Of a DNA stretch of 7,143 nucleotides, positions 1 through 6,881 are shown one piece after another. The notes beneath the pieces are model-generated. The model did not search any database and had not been told where the DNA came from. It worked only from the letters and a program-made list of their open reading frames with translations. Position numbers and translations under genes: made by a program. Source of the DNA: JAKLDO01 sp035354435 (GTDB lineage: Bacteria > UBP6 > UBA1177); NCBI GenBank assembly GCA_035354435.1, contig DAOQAY010000146.1:1-7143 (forward strand), written 5' to 3'. Every line of letters begins with the position of its first letter. Position 1 is the first letter of the stretch.

Positions 1-1199
1 GGTGGCGGAGCGGCAACAACTTCTTTTTTAAGAACTGCTGCAATAACCTTAACTTCACCTTCAGAGAGTGAAAGGTCCTGTCTGAACTCACCTACATCAG
101 CTTTCACATAGACATTTCCACTGCACAAAGGAACTTTCCATGTTCTGGGAGACTTTCCGACAGAGTTTCCGTCAACAAAGACTTCTGCTTCAAGATCATT
201 ATCCTGTTCATCCTTAGCAGTTACCTTAATTGCAGCCTCTCTGGGTTTCATGTTGTATGTGAGAACTTTTTCTTCACCTCTTTTTATTTCGAACTTTTCA
301 CTTTCGTTGTAGTGACATTTATTTTTGATATCCAGCTGATGTCCGCCGGTAGCAATGTCAAACCTTGCGATTGGAGTTTTTCCCATATCTTTTCCGTCAA
401 GCTCGACTTCCATTCCTTCGGGCACAGAATTGATTGTGATCCATCCGAAATTCGGTTCAAGTGTAACATTTATCGCATCGCCCTGTTTGATATCATATTC
501 TTTTTCATGAGAAACATACTTCTCCTTCTGTATGGAGATCGCATGTTTCCCGAAAGAAACCATTTTTGAACAGGGGGTTTTAGGACAGAGAATATTGCCG
601 TCAACAACAACAAAAGCTTCTTCCGGAGTAGTGATAAACTTCACAATTGTTCCATCTTCCGCTTCAAGACTCATATTTATTCCCTGTTCTGATGTCCTGC
701 CAGCCTGGAAAGATTTCTTCTTGCCACCGAAATCCATCGCACCTATCGTTTCAAAAAGTCCCTGCTGTGAACAGTTGAAATTCTGTGTCCACGCAAAAAC
801 ACCGGCTCTTTTCTCAACATCAAATTTCTTTATGCTGATCTCGCAGGTTCCTTCATAAAGTTTTTTAACTTCAGGATTGATAAGAAAGTTAGCCTGTAAC
901 TGTGCCGTAAGCGATATCTGACATTTTTCATCGACACATTCTTTTCTCGAACCGGCAGCAGTGTCGTCTATTGCCTGTTCAAGTGCGGAATCTCTGTCAG
1001 CTTTCGGGATCATCCAGTAAATGTTTGTGCTTTGCATTTTTGTGAAAATGTAGTCTGTTATTTTGATCCTTGTTGCTTCATCAAAAATTTTCTCTTTGTC
1101 CTGAATATCCATTACTGCGATCCTGTCCTTTTCCTCTGATATGAGAATCCCGGAAAAGGCGATTGAAAACGCAATAACGATAAAGATTTTTTTTAACAC
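1..1199 (-). CDS. Secreted PEGA-repeat protein with Cys-rich N-terminal domain (3' end outside window)
   Basis: This frame is open from a GTG at 1199 to the left edge, giving 399 complete codons and no stop, so the C-terminus is missing. Residues 1-21 form a signal peptide (LKK, then a hydrophobic run). Residues about 25-155 start with RIAVMDIQD and resemble the N-terminal domain of TolB/CsgG/FlgO-like envelope proteins, with cysteines at 88, 93, 119 and 143. Three PEGA-like beta repeats follow at about 184-248, 250-318 and 321-390. Their hallmarks are VVVDG, VELDG..MGKTP and VFVDG..VGKSP. A Pro-rich segment (AAPPP) begins at the edge. Repeat 1 carries a C-x4-C pair (205/210). PEGA repeats are common in surface proteins, but the function here is unknown. 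The GTG start is chosen because AGGGGG lies 5 nt upstream and the signal peptide follows directly. It is the last visible gene of a three-gene operon, 12 nt after the previous stop. Confidence 0.85.
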   Translation of the reverse strand, partial: MLKKIFIVIAFSIAFSGILISEEKDRIAVMDIQDKEKIFDEATRIKITDYIFTKMQSTNIYWMIPKADRDSALEQAIDDTAAGSRKECVDEKCQISLTAQLQANFLINPEVKKLYEGTCEISIKKFDVEKRAGVFAWTQNFNCSQQGLFETIGAMDFGGKKKSFQAGRTSEQGINMSLEAEDGTIVKFITTPEEAFVVVDGNILCPKTPCSKMVSFGKHAISIQKEKYVSHEKEYDIKQGDAINVTLEPNFGWITINSVPEGMEVELDGKDMGKTPIARFDIATGGHQLDIKNKCHYNESEKFEIKRGEEKVLTYNMKPREAAIKVTAKDEQDNDLEAEVFVDGNSVGKSPRTWKVPLCSGNVYVKADVGEFRQDLSLSEGEVKVIAAVLKKEVVAAPP

Positions 1200-1204
1200 C
1201 CTGT

Positions 1205-1210
1205 CCCCCT
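1205..1210 (-). promoter_or_regulatory. Ribosome binding site fixing the GTG start at 1199
   Basis: AGGGGG on the minus strand lies 5 nt before the GTG at 1199, inside the 12-nt spacer after the thioredoxin-like gene. No ATG at the 5' end of this frame offers an alternative start with a signal peptide, so this site decides the start. Confidence 0.7.
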
Positions 1211-1211
1211 A

Positions 1212-1730
1212 CTATTTTAATTTCTTGAAATATTCAATTATCTCTTTGTGATTATTGGATTTTTTTATTATTTTGAAATCTGAATCAAGAAGAAAAACCA
1301 TCGGAACTTCAACTATTGTGGTCTCTTTTTCTGTTTTTGAAACACCGAATTTGTCTCCTACTGCATAAAAAAGATCATACATTACAGGAAAACTCACTTT
1401 AATGGTTGTTGTGAAATATTCTTTTACAAGCGGTTTTTCATCTTTTGCTTTCATTTTATCGGAAGGAAGTGCCACCAGAACCATTTCAATCCCTTTTTTC
1501 TGCATTTCCGGATATTCCTTTTCCCAGTCAGGAAGAGCTTTTTTACATGGTTCACATACAATACTGAAAAAATCAATAACAAAATATTTGGCTTTTGTTT
1601 TGTCTTTAAAATCTTTCATATTAAAGAAATTACCGTTCAGATCGTAACTGATGAACTTGTAATTCTTGTCATCCGCTGTTACAGCAAAAAACATGAAAAA
1701 AATCATGCCGAATAGAAAAAACTTCCTCAT
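1212..1730 (-). CDS. Exported thioredoxin-fold protein, TlpA/AhpC-TSA-like
   Basis: This is a 172-residue protein. Residues 1-19 are a signal peptide or N-terminal anchor (MRKFFLFGMIFFMFFAVTA), so the fold should act in the periplasm. The thioredoxin core includes YFVIDFFSIVCEPC, with redox cysteines C59 and C62 (CEPC), helix residues KKALPDWEKEYPEMQ, the strand IEMVLVALPSD, and a probable cis-proline at P143 in EVPMVFLLDSD. This matches TlpA/ResA-type thiol-disulfide oxidoreductases, for which about 150-190 residues is normal. Such proteins reduce or isomerise disulfides in exported proteins. The CEPC dipeptide is a common variant, and the direction of electron flow cannot be read from it. 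The ATG at 1730 is preceded by a G-rich site (GGGGGGTGG, 1735-1743) that begins next to the TAA of the upstream lipoprotein gene. The spacer is 13 nt. The neighbouring PEGA protein is Cys-rich and is a candidate substrate. Confidence 0.88.
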   Translation of the reverse strand: MRKFFLFGMIFFMFFAVTADDKNYKFISYDLNGNFFNMKDFKDKTKAKYFVIDFFSIVCEPCKKALPDWEKEYPEMQKKGIEMVLVALPSDKMKAKDEKPLVKEYFTTTIKVSFPVMYDLFYAVGDKFGVSKTEKETTIVEVPMVFLLDSDFKIIKKSNNHKEIIEYFKKLK

Positions 1731-1743
1731 GAGTCCACCCCCC

Positions 1744-2580
1744 TTATTGTTTACTCATCATGTTCTGTATCAACTTCTTGAAACCCTTCTTAATAGCTTC
1801 GTCCGGTGTAAATTCGCCCCACTTCAACTCTTCTGTGACCGTTGCAAGCTCTCTCTGCTCAACAAGGGAAAGCTGTCTCAAAGTTATCTTCACTCTTGTG
1901 TAAAAAGCATTTTTCATTTGGACAGGTTCTTCGAATTCAGCTATAACAACAAGAAAATACGCACTATTTGAAACGGCCGCAATTTCTTCCACAGTCGAAG
2001 AAGTACTTATTGTGGAAGGATTTCCAGCTATTTTCAACCCTTTTGACTGAGCCCACTGCCTCGCAAAATCTGCAAGTATCGTTTCATACGCAGGATTTGA
2101 AACAACAACTGCAAAACCGGTGATCCCTTTTATCTCTTTATCAATCCTTGCAACTTCTGACATTGGGATCGATATCTGGACAAAACCCGAGAAACCGTCT
2201 TTTTTCTTCTCGACGAACACATTGGTTTTGTTGAACTTATTTACTTTGACAGGTGCTCCTGTTATTGTGTTCTTGCTTTTGATCGAATAGTTGTAAACAC
2301 CGTCTGTCTCAGATTCCACATCTTCCATCTGAGCTGAAACTGAAACTCCGAAATAAAGATTCAGATCTGCAAGTGCATTTATAAAAGCAGAATTCTCAGC
2401 TTCTTTTTCTGTTGGTTTGCCATCAGATTTTCCAACTAATATCAATGAGTTGTTGAATGTGGCATTACCGATCTGCTCAGCCCATTTCGGCTTTGAAGGA
2501 GCAGGAACAGTGCCGCAACTTAAAAGAATTACCATAGAAACAGCAATGACAATAATTTTCTGAACACCTGAGTTTTTCAC
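1744..2580 (-). CDS. LPP20-like outer-membrane lipoprotein
   Basis: This is a 278-residue lipoprotein. A basic N-terminus and hydrophobic stretch lead to the lipobox LLSC, with C22 as the lipidated cysteine. Gly at +2 fits outer-membrane sorting rather than inner-membrane retention. Residues about 31-155 resemble the LPP20 family: PKWAEQ near the mature N-terminus, then ILVGKSDG, then a helix rich in Ala and Asn (AENSAFINALADLNLYFGVSV). Residues about 155-278 form a second mixed alpha/beta region (FAVVVSNPAYETILADFARQW, YFLVVIAEF, TRVKITLRQLSLV). That region is like the second domain of LPP20/FlgO-type proteins, and I am less sure of it. Family members are envelope lipoproteins, often without a defined role. 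The start is a GTG supported by GAGGTGAG 5 nt upstream. It is the first gene of the operon leading into the thioredoxin-like and PEGA genes. The 110 bp upstream are very AT-rich and contain no convincing consensus promoter. Confidence 0.85.
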   Translation of the reverse strand: MKNSGVQKIIVIAVSMVILLSCGTVPAPSKPKWAEQIGNATFNNSLILVGKSDGKPTEKEAENSAFINALADLNLYFGVSVSAQMEDVESETDGVYNYSIKSKNTITGAPVKVNKFNKTNVFVEKKKDGFSGFVQISIPMSEVARIDKEIKGITGFAVVVSNPAYETILADFARQWAQSKGLKIAGNPSTISTSSTVEEIAAVSNSAYFLVVIAEFEEPVQMKNAFYTRVKITLRQLSLVEQRELATVTEELKWGEFTPDEAIKKGFKKLIQNMMSKQ

Positions 2581-2585
2581 AGTAT

Positions 2586-2593
2586 CTCACCTC
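2586..2593 (-). promoter_or_regulatory. Ribosome binding site fixing the GTG start at 2580
   Basis: GAGGTGAG on the minus strand lies 5 nt before the GTG at 2580. It is a near-complete anti-Shine-Dalgarno match and places the start directly before the lipoprotein signal peptide. Confidence 0.75.
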
Positions 2594-2693
2594 AAAAACA
2601 AAATAATATCGGTAATTACAGTAAATTATGAAAAAATTCAAGTTTTTGGAATACAAATATGTGAAAATTATGGAGAAATAAAAAGGGAGATAT

Positions 2694-2731
2694 TATTCTT
2701 CGACTTTAGCTTTGAGAGTGTGCCAGATCAT
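2694..2731 (-). repeat. 38-bp direct repeat, displaced copy of the OPT gene 3' end
   Basis: These 38 bases are identical to 4734-4771, in the same orientation and 2040 bp apart. Read on the minus strand they encode the transporter's last residues MIWHTLKAKVEE, followed by a stop that is TAA here and TAG in the intact gene. The reading frame is cut 5' of the repeat: an in-frame TGA lies two codons before the ATG. It is therefore an orphan gene end, not part of a gene. It sits about 110 bp upstream of the lipoprotein operon. Confidence 0.95.
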
Positions 2732-2745
2732 GGTTTTTCATGTCT

Positions 2746-3121
2746 TCACTTCTTCCATTCCGGTACTTTCGGATTTTGAGTATTCGGAGTGTAATCACTG
2801 TAGGGACATCTGTCGGGATTATGATCACAGTAACTATGAAAGCATATCTCCGATAAATGGTGCAATGGCTTTATATGTTTTTTCAACCGGACTGTAAATC
2901 ATCACTTTTGACTTTGTTGTGTAGCTTTTTATTCCCTGATTTACATTCATTAGTTTTATTCCGACCTTTCCGTCACTTATATCAAAATGCTTGATCGCTC
3001 CAGCTGTAGAATCTGTCGCCCATGTCCCATGTTCTGTCCGTGTGGACAGGATCACATCGCATTCATTCGTTTGATATTGCCTGATAAAAAGAGTAAACAC
3101 AAAAATTAATGAAGACCTGGC
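2746..3121 (-). pseudogene. Remnant of an unrecognised gene, truncated and frameshifted
   Basis: Two minus-strand frames read together look like the tail of one protein. Frame 1 is open from just after the ATPase stop to a TAG at 2834-2836, and contains CDVILSTRTEHGTW, KVGIKLMNV and KSYTTKSKVMIYSP. The frame one base over continues from about 2835 to a TGA at 2746-2748 with SYCDHNPDRCPYSDYT and NPKVPEWKK, which has the polar, punctuated look of a real C-terminus. A one-base insertion near 2834-2840 would join them. The only starts in frame 1 are GTGs without a suitably placed ribosome binding site, and the likely 5' end is missing. The strand pattern faintly recalls secreted beta-propeller blades, but I cannot name a family. 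Read conservatively, positions 3100-2834 could be a real 88-residue hypothetical protein. Confidence 0.45.
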
Positions 3122-4435
3122 TTAGCCAAGAAGTTCTCTAATGTTTTCAACGGCATATAGCGGAATGACTTTGATATTCTGATAAGTGCTGAACTGTTCA
3201 CCGGCGATCCTTATTCCGGTTTTAAGATCCCGTTCTTTTAAAAAGAGTTGCAGGCTTTGCATACTTCCCCTTTTTGATGCCTTAACTTCGATCGGGAACA
3301 CTCTGCCATTGTGTTCTATTACATAATCAACCTCGGCATTACTGCCTTTTTCTTCTCTCTGCCAGTAAAAACTGTCCGGTTTTATATGACTTGGAAATGT
3401 CTGCAGTAACATAAGTCCCGCAAATATTTCCGCAATTGCTCCTTTGTTTACGAGCTCAATATCATCAGCCACAAGATAAGCTGGAATATCAAGTCCCATC
3501 AATCTCTGATAAACACCCGTATCAAACGGAAGAACTTTGAATTTATTGGGTTTTATCTGTGCTTTTAGCGGAATGCCCCGGCATGACGAATGAAAAACTT
3601 TCAGTGCAAGCCCGGCTTTCGTCAAAAGATCAAGCGCAGTTGAAAAACCGGTTGTAGAACCTTCTCCGACAGCATTATAAATAAACTTAGATCCAGCTTG
3701 AAAGGCTAAAGAATTAAAAGTCGCATCAATTTTTTCGGTTGCGACTCTTGTTTTATATTTGGCAAAATCATCTCTGAAAGTGAGTATGAGTTCATCGATC
3801 ATTCTTTGCGAAACCAAGGCATCACCTGTACGGGAATAATTATCAATAACCTCCGGGAGTCCACCGAGAATCATATAAGTTCTCAGAAGTTTCATTGCCT
3901 TGTTGTGAAGAGGCTGTGCCAACGGGTTTCCAAAACCGGCATTTTGTATCGCGGTTCTTAAAAGTCTGTTATCCGTTGCATCAAGAAATTCAAAAAAAGT
4001 GACAGGATACATAAAAATGGAAGAAATCCTTCCGACACCGAAAGATGGAATCTCCGATAAGGTAAATTCCAGAAGAGATCCTGCTGCTATCACAGCGAGA
4101 TCCGGCATCTTTTCATAAAAAAAACGAATCGACCTTAATGCATCCGGACAGGATTGAATTTCATCAAGAAATAAAAGCGTTTTCCCGGGAACAATAGATT
4201 GACCAGTATATTGAGCAAGCTGTTCGACAATGTTTTGAGGAGTGAGGGATGAACTGAAAAAAACAGCCACTTCACGATTTTCCTCAAAGTTGATTTCAAC
4301 AAAATTGTCAAATTCTTTCCCGAGCATTCTGACAGCATAAGTTTTACCGACCTGTCTTGCACCCCTTAAAAGAAGCGGTTTTCTTGTTTTCTGAACGGCC
4401 CAGTCCTTAAGTTTTGAATATACTTTTCTTTCCAT
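3122..4435 (-). CDS. AAA-type ATPase with DUF4143 and PD-(D/E)xK-like C-terminus
   Basis: This 437-residue protein is full length for the AAA_14/DUF4143 family (usually about 380-450). The Walker A motif is GARQVGKT at residues 25-32. Walker B is LLFLDE at 87-92, followed by IQSCPDALRSIRFFYE. The conserved sensor-like segment IAAGSLLEF lies at about 116-124. The middle to C-terminal half is DUF4143. Near the end, EVDYVIEHNGRVFPIEVKAS places D370, E383 and K385 in a D-x12-ExK pattern like the PD-(D/E)xK nuclease fold, although family activity is unproven. The cellular role is unknown. These genes are scattered, often solitary and present in many paralogues, and have been compared with archaeal-type ATPases of mobile or toxin-like loci. 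The ATG at 4435 has GTGAGG 5 nt upstream. It has its own predicted promoter and stands alone between decayed sequence and repeats, so it is probably monocistronic. Confidence 0.92.
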   Translation of the reverse strand: MERKVYSKLKDWAVQKTRKPLLLRGARQVGKTYAVRMLGKEFDNFVEINFEENREVAVFFSSSLTPQNIVEQLAQYTGQSIVPGKTLLFLDEIQSCPDALRSIRFFYEKMPDLAVIAAGSLLEFTLSEIPSFGVGRISSIFMYPVTFFEFLDATDNRLLRTAIQNAGFGNPLAQPLHNKAMKLLRTYMILGGLPEVIDNYSRTGDALVSQRMIDELILTFRDDFAKYKTRVATEKIDATFNSLAFQAGSKFIYNAVGEGSTTGFSTALDLLTKAGLALKVFHSSCRGIPLKAQIKPNKFKVLPFDTGVYQRLMGLDIPAYLVADDIELVNKGAIAEIFAGLMLLQTFPSHIKPDSFYWQREEKGSNAEVDYVIEHNGRVFPIEVKASKRGSMQSLQLFLKERDLKTGIRIAGEQFSTYQNIKVIPLYAVENIRELLG

Positions 4436-4461
4436 GTATTCCTCACGAATAATTTCAAAAA

Positions 4462-4489
4462 GTTATACCATCTTCTTGATAAAAGTCAA
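4462..4489 (-). promoter_or_regulatory. Sigma70-like promoter for the ATPase gene
   Basis: On the minus strand the -35 is TTGACT (4489-4484) and the -10 is TATAAC (4467-4462), with a 16-nt spacer. Each hexamer matches 5 of 6 consensus bases. The predicted start near 4455 leaves a leader of about 20 nt containing GTGAGG. A 6-bp inverted repeat (CTTGAT at 4475-4480 and GTCAAG at 4485-4490, 4-nt loop, one G-T pair) covers the -35 and could be an operator. Confidence 0.6.
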
Positions 4490-4541
4490 GGCGTATCAGA
4501 TGCTCATCCTAAGAAATTCCAAGGCGTATCAGATTCTCATC
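4487..4541. repeat. 33-bp-period tandem repeat, coding-like on the plus strand
   Basis: The 22-bp blocks 4487-4508 and 4520-4541 differ at one base (CAAGGCGTATCAGAT, then G or T, then CTCATC). Their period is 33 bp, a multiple of three. A decayed third unit may begin near 4553 (CGATGCGTA). The plus strand reads QGVSDAHPKKF then QGVSDSHLEER and stays open to 4634. The first unit overlaps the -35 of the ATPase promoter on the other strand. Confidence 0.8.
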
Positions 4542-4732
4542 TTGAAGAAAGACGATGCGTAATGTTCAAAATTGAAGGAGTTGGAAAAATTCTAAGATCT
4601 TTTCACGCTCCGAAGTTTTCGAGATCCGGCTGCTAATAGACACATTTTTTCGCCTTTCAAATTTCAGGTTGTTTAAAATTATCGACTGAGTGTCAAGGAA
4701 AAAACAGGTGGTTTAGAGAAATTTCTTTGATT

Positions 4733-6730
4733 CTATTCTTCGACTTTAGCTTTGAGAGTGTGCCAGATCATATATCCGCAGAGGGCGCCGAACGCAATCA
4801 TTCCAAGCCACTGTGCACCGTTTGATTCGAACCATTCCACATTGACAAAATTGAAGCCGGCAAAACGGATAACTGCCGCAAGAACACCCATCAGTGCACC
4901 GCCTGCAATAAAGCCGGAAGCAATAAGAGTTCCCTGCTCGTTCCTTGCATTGTTGAGTTTTTCATCTTTTGAACGGGTGGTGACGAAATGGGAAATAAGT
5001 CCGCCGACAAGTATCGGGGTATTGAGATCCTGCGGAATGAACATACCAAGCGAGAAAGCAAGTGTCGGAACTCCGATCATTGTAAGGATCAGTGCCAGAG
5101 CGGCTCCTGCTCCGTAAAGTGCCCACGGTGCTGCCTGTCCGCTCATCATAGGTTCAATAACTGCCGCCATTGCATTTGCCTGAGGTGCAACGAGAGCATT
5201 GTCACCGGTAAAACCGTAAGTCTTGTTAAGTATCATTATGACACCGCCGACTGTAGCCGCTGAGACAAATACTCCGAGGAATTTCCATGTTTCCTGTTTA
5301 TATGGACTTGTTCCCAGCCAGTAACCGATCTTGAGGTCGGTAATGAATCCGCCTGCTGTTGAAAGAGCGGTACATACAACTCCGCCGATAACAAGAGCCG
5401 CTACCATTCCGGAAGTGCCTGAAAGACCTACAGAAACCATGATTAGAGATGCAATGATCAGAGTCATCAGAGTCATTCCGGAAACAGGGTTTGTTCCGAC
5501 GATAGCGATAGCATTTGCCGCAACGGTTGTAAAAAGAAATGCGATTATCATAACTATTGCAAGACCGACAAGAGCATGAGTAAGGTTGTGAACTACGCCG
5601 AACTGGAAAAATACGAAAATAAGTATTGTCGAAACTATCGCACCTATTGCTATTATTTTCATAGGAAGATCACGCTGAGTTCTGACATCTATCTTTTTCA
5701 CACCGCTTTTTCCTGTGAGTTCGTTCGCTGCAAGTCCGAAAGCCTGCTTAATGATGTTTCTCGAACGGTAGATCCCGATCATGCCTGACATTGCGATACC
5801 GCCGATACCGATAGGACGGACATAATTTCTGAATATTTCTTCTGCTGACATCTGACCTATAGTTTTTACGATGTTGGCTCCGACCGGAATGGTCATGCCG
5901 TCACCAAAATATGCAATAACCGGAAGTATTACAAACCAGCCTACGAAAGAACCGGCACAGATAATAGCCGCATATTTGAGACCGACGATATAACCGAGTC
6001 CCATTACAGCCGCACCGGTATTGAGTTTCAGCACAAGTTTAGATTTGTCTGCAAGATTGACACCTGCTTCAACCACTCTTGAAGAAACTGTTTCCGCCCA
6101 TGCGCCGAATGTTGCAATAGCAAAATCATAGAAACCGCCGATGAGTCCGGCGATGAGCAGTATCTTAGCCTGATTTCCACCCTTTTCACCGCTTACAAGG
6201 ACCTGGGTTGTCGCTGTAGCTTCAGGAAAAGGATAATTGCCGTGCATATCAGCAACAAAATATTTGCGGAAAGGTATAAGGAACAGAATTCCAAGGAATC
6301 CGCCAAAAAGCGATGAAAGGAATATCTGCATGAAATTCACTTGAATTTCCGGATACTTAGCCTGAAGGATATAAAGAGCAGGAAGTGTGAAAATAGCTCC
6401 GGCAACGATAACGCCTGAGCATGCACCGATCGACTGGATAATGACATTTTCGCCAAGTGCGTTCTTTCTTTTTGCCACAGTGGAAACACCGACTGCAATG
6501 ATGGCAATGGGAATTGCGGCTTCAAAGACCTGACCGATCTTGAGTCCAAGATATGCGGCAGCGGCAGAAAATACCACAGCCATGACAAGACCCCATACGA
6601 CCGACCATACAGTAACTTCAGGATAATTCTTCTGGGCAGACATTATCGGTTCATAAATCTCGCCTTCTTTCAAAGGTCTGTAGGCATTCTCAGGAATGCC
6701 TTTCACTTTTTCGGGCATCTGATGTGACAT
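4733..6730 (-). CDS. OPT-family oligopeptide transporter
   Basis: This 665-residue polytopic inner-membrane protein has the size and pattern of the prokaryotic OPT family, secondary transporters that import oligopeptides using the ion gradient. A hydrophilic N-terminus (1-40) is followed by about 14-16 hydrophobic segments starting at about 42-63. Family-like signatures are GLKIGQVFEAAIP (62-74), the loop ENVIIQSIGACSG (94-106), NYPFPEATATTQVL (165-178), GTNPVSGMT (412-420) and LGMFIPQDLNTPILVGG (561-577). These support the OPT call but do not fix the substrate. Some bacterial members move other small peptides or metal chelates. The ATG at 6730 has GGAG 5 nt upstream and a strong promoter beyond it, and no better start exists in the frame. 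The gene appears monocistronic and is divergent from the creatininase-like gene. Its last 12 codons recur 2 kb downstream, and no clear terminator follows. Confidence 0.93.
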   Translation of the reverse strand: MSHQMPEKVKGIPENAYRPLKEGEIYEPIMSAQKNYPEVTVWSVVWGLVMAVVFSAAAAYLGLKIGQVFEAAIPIAIIAVGVSTVAKRKNALGENVIIQSIGACSGVIVAGAIFTLPALYILQAKYPEIQVNFMQIFLSSLFGGFLGILFLIPFRKYFVADMHGNYPFPEATATTQVLVSGEKGGNQAKILLIAGLIGGFYDFAIATFGAWAETVSSRVVEAGVNLADKSKLVLKLNTGAAVMGLGYIVGLKYAAIICAGSFVGWFVILPVIAYFGDGMTIPVGANIVKTIGQMSAEEIFRNYVRPIGIGGIAMSGMIGIYRSRNIIKQAFGLAANELTGKSGVKKIDVRTQRDLPMKIIAIGAIVSTILIFVFFQFGVVHNLTHALVGLAIVMIIAFLFTTVAANAIAIVGTNPVSGMTLMTLIIASLIMVSVGLSGTSGMVAALVIGGVVCTALSTAGGFITDLKIGYWLGTSPYKQETWKFLGVFVSAATVGGVIMILNKTYGFTGDNALVAPQANAMAAVIEPMMSGQAAPWALYGAGAALALILTMIGVPTLAFSLGMFIPQDLNTPILVGGLISHFVTTRSKDEKLNNARNEQGTLIASGFIAGGALMGVLAAVIRFAGFNFVNVEWFESNGAQWLGMIAFGALCGYMIWHTLKAKVEE
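4734..4771 (-). repeat. 38-bp direct repeat, copy within the OPT gene
   Basis: This is the resident copy of the 38-bp sequence repeated exactly at 2694-2731. It encodes transporter residues 654-665 and two bases of the stop codon. The two flanks diverge at once, with C against T on one side and A against G on the other, so the homology is sharply bounded. Confidence 0.95.
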
Positions 6731-6763
6731 GACTTCTCCATAAACTGTGTTAAAAACAGAAGT

Positions 6764-6792
6764 AATCTAAGAGAAAAGAAAGATGATGTCAA
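6764..6792 (-). promoter_or_regulatory. Sigma70-like promoter for the OPT transporter gene
   Basis: On the minus strand there is a perfect -35 TTGACA (6792-6787), a 17-nt spacer and -10 TAGATT (6769-6764, 4 of 6). Transcription would start near 6757, giving a leader of about 27 nt. ACTTCT/AGAAGT (6732-6737 and 6758-6763) form a perfect 6-bp inverted repeat from just downstream of the -10 to the ribosome binding site. It may have a regulatory role. Confidence 0.65.
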
Positions 6793-6810
6793 TAATATAT
6801 CTCTATCCAG

Positions 6811-6838
6811 TTGATTAAGGAAAGCGAACGGATATAAT
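6811..6838 (+). promoter_or_regulatory. Sigma70-like promoter for the creatininase-like gene
   Basis: The -35 is TTGATT (6811-6816), followed by a 16-nt spacer and a perfect -10 TATAAT (6833-6838). The start would be near 6845. CCGGAA (6842-6847) and TTCCGG (6867-6872) could pair in the leader RNA and partly mask the GGGAG ribosome binding site at 6871-6875. Confidence 0.65.
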
Positions 6839-6881
6839 GCACCGGAAATGTTTTATGAATTTATAATTCCGGGAGAAATAT

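Larger units (their letters stand above)
4436..4732. other. 297-bp gene-free stretch with promoter and tandem repeat
   Basis: No gene is supported here. The stretch holds the ATPase promoter at its left end and a 33-bp tandem repeat. A plus-strand frame is open through the repeat to a TAA at 4634-4636, but it has no plausible start codon or ribosome binding site. I see no rho-independent terminator for the transporter gene. The imperfect stem CTCcGAA-GTT-TTCGAG around 4608-4623 lacks a following T-run. Confidence 0.6.

Noticed and set aside
312..858. Plus-strand open frames of 85 and 108 codons opposite the PEGA gene.
   Set aside because: They lie entirely antisense to a well-supported secreted protein with clear domains, have no ribosome binding sites and show no protein-like composition.
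2600..2640. TTGAAT-17 nt-TAATTA considered as the promoter of the lipoprotein operon.
   Set aside because: The -10 matches consensus poorly, and AT-rich sequence produces such pairs by chance.
2640..2700. A-rich stretch considered as a rho-independent terminator after the orphan repeat.
   Set aside because: No stem of useful length precedes the T-run on either strand. The GGAGA/GGGAGA pieces are direct repeats, not inverted ones.
3100..3124. The frame after the ATPase TAA continues in phase into the 88-codon frame, suggesting stop readthrough to a longer ATPase.
   Set aside because: The ATPase is already full length for its family, and the following residues do not resemble a DUF4143 extension. 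Phase agreement has a one-in-three chance.
4621..4636. GAGATCCGGCTGCTAA is the same as a short stretch of common T7-type expression vectors, suggesting vector contamination.
   Set aside because: The match ends after about 16 bases. The next bases do not continue into the vector sequence or T7 terminator, and the left flank belongs to the local open frame. Chance is more likely.
4752..5788. Several plus-strand open frames opposite the transporter gene.
   Set aside because: They are shadows of the OPT coding strand. Their translations are low-complexity and carry no recognisable motif.
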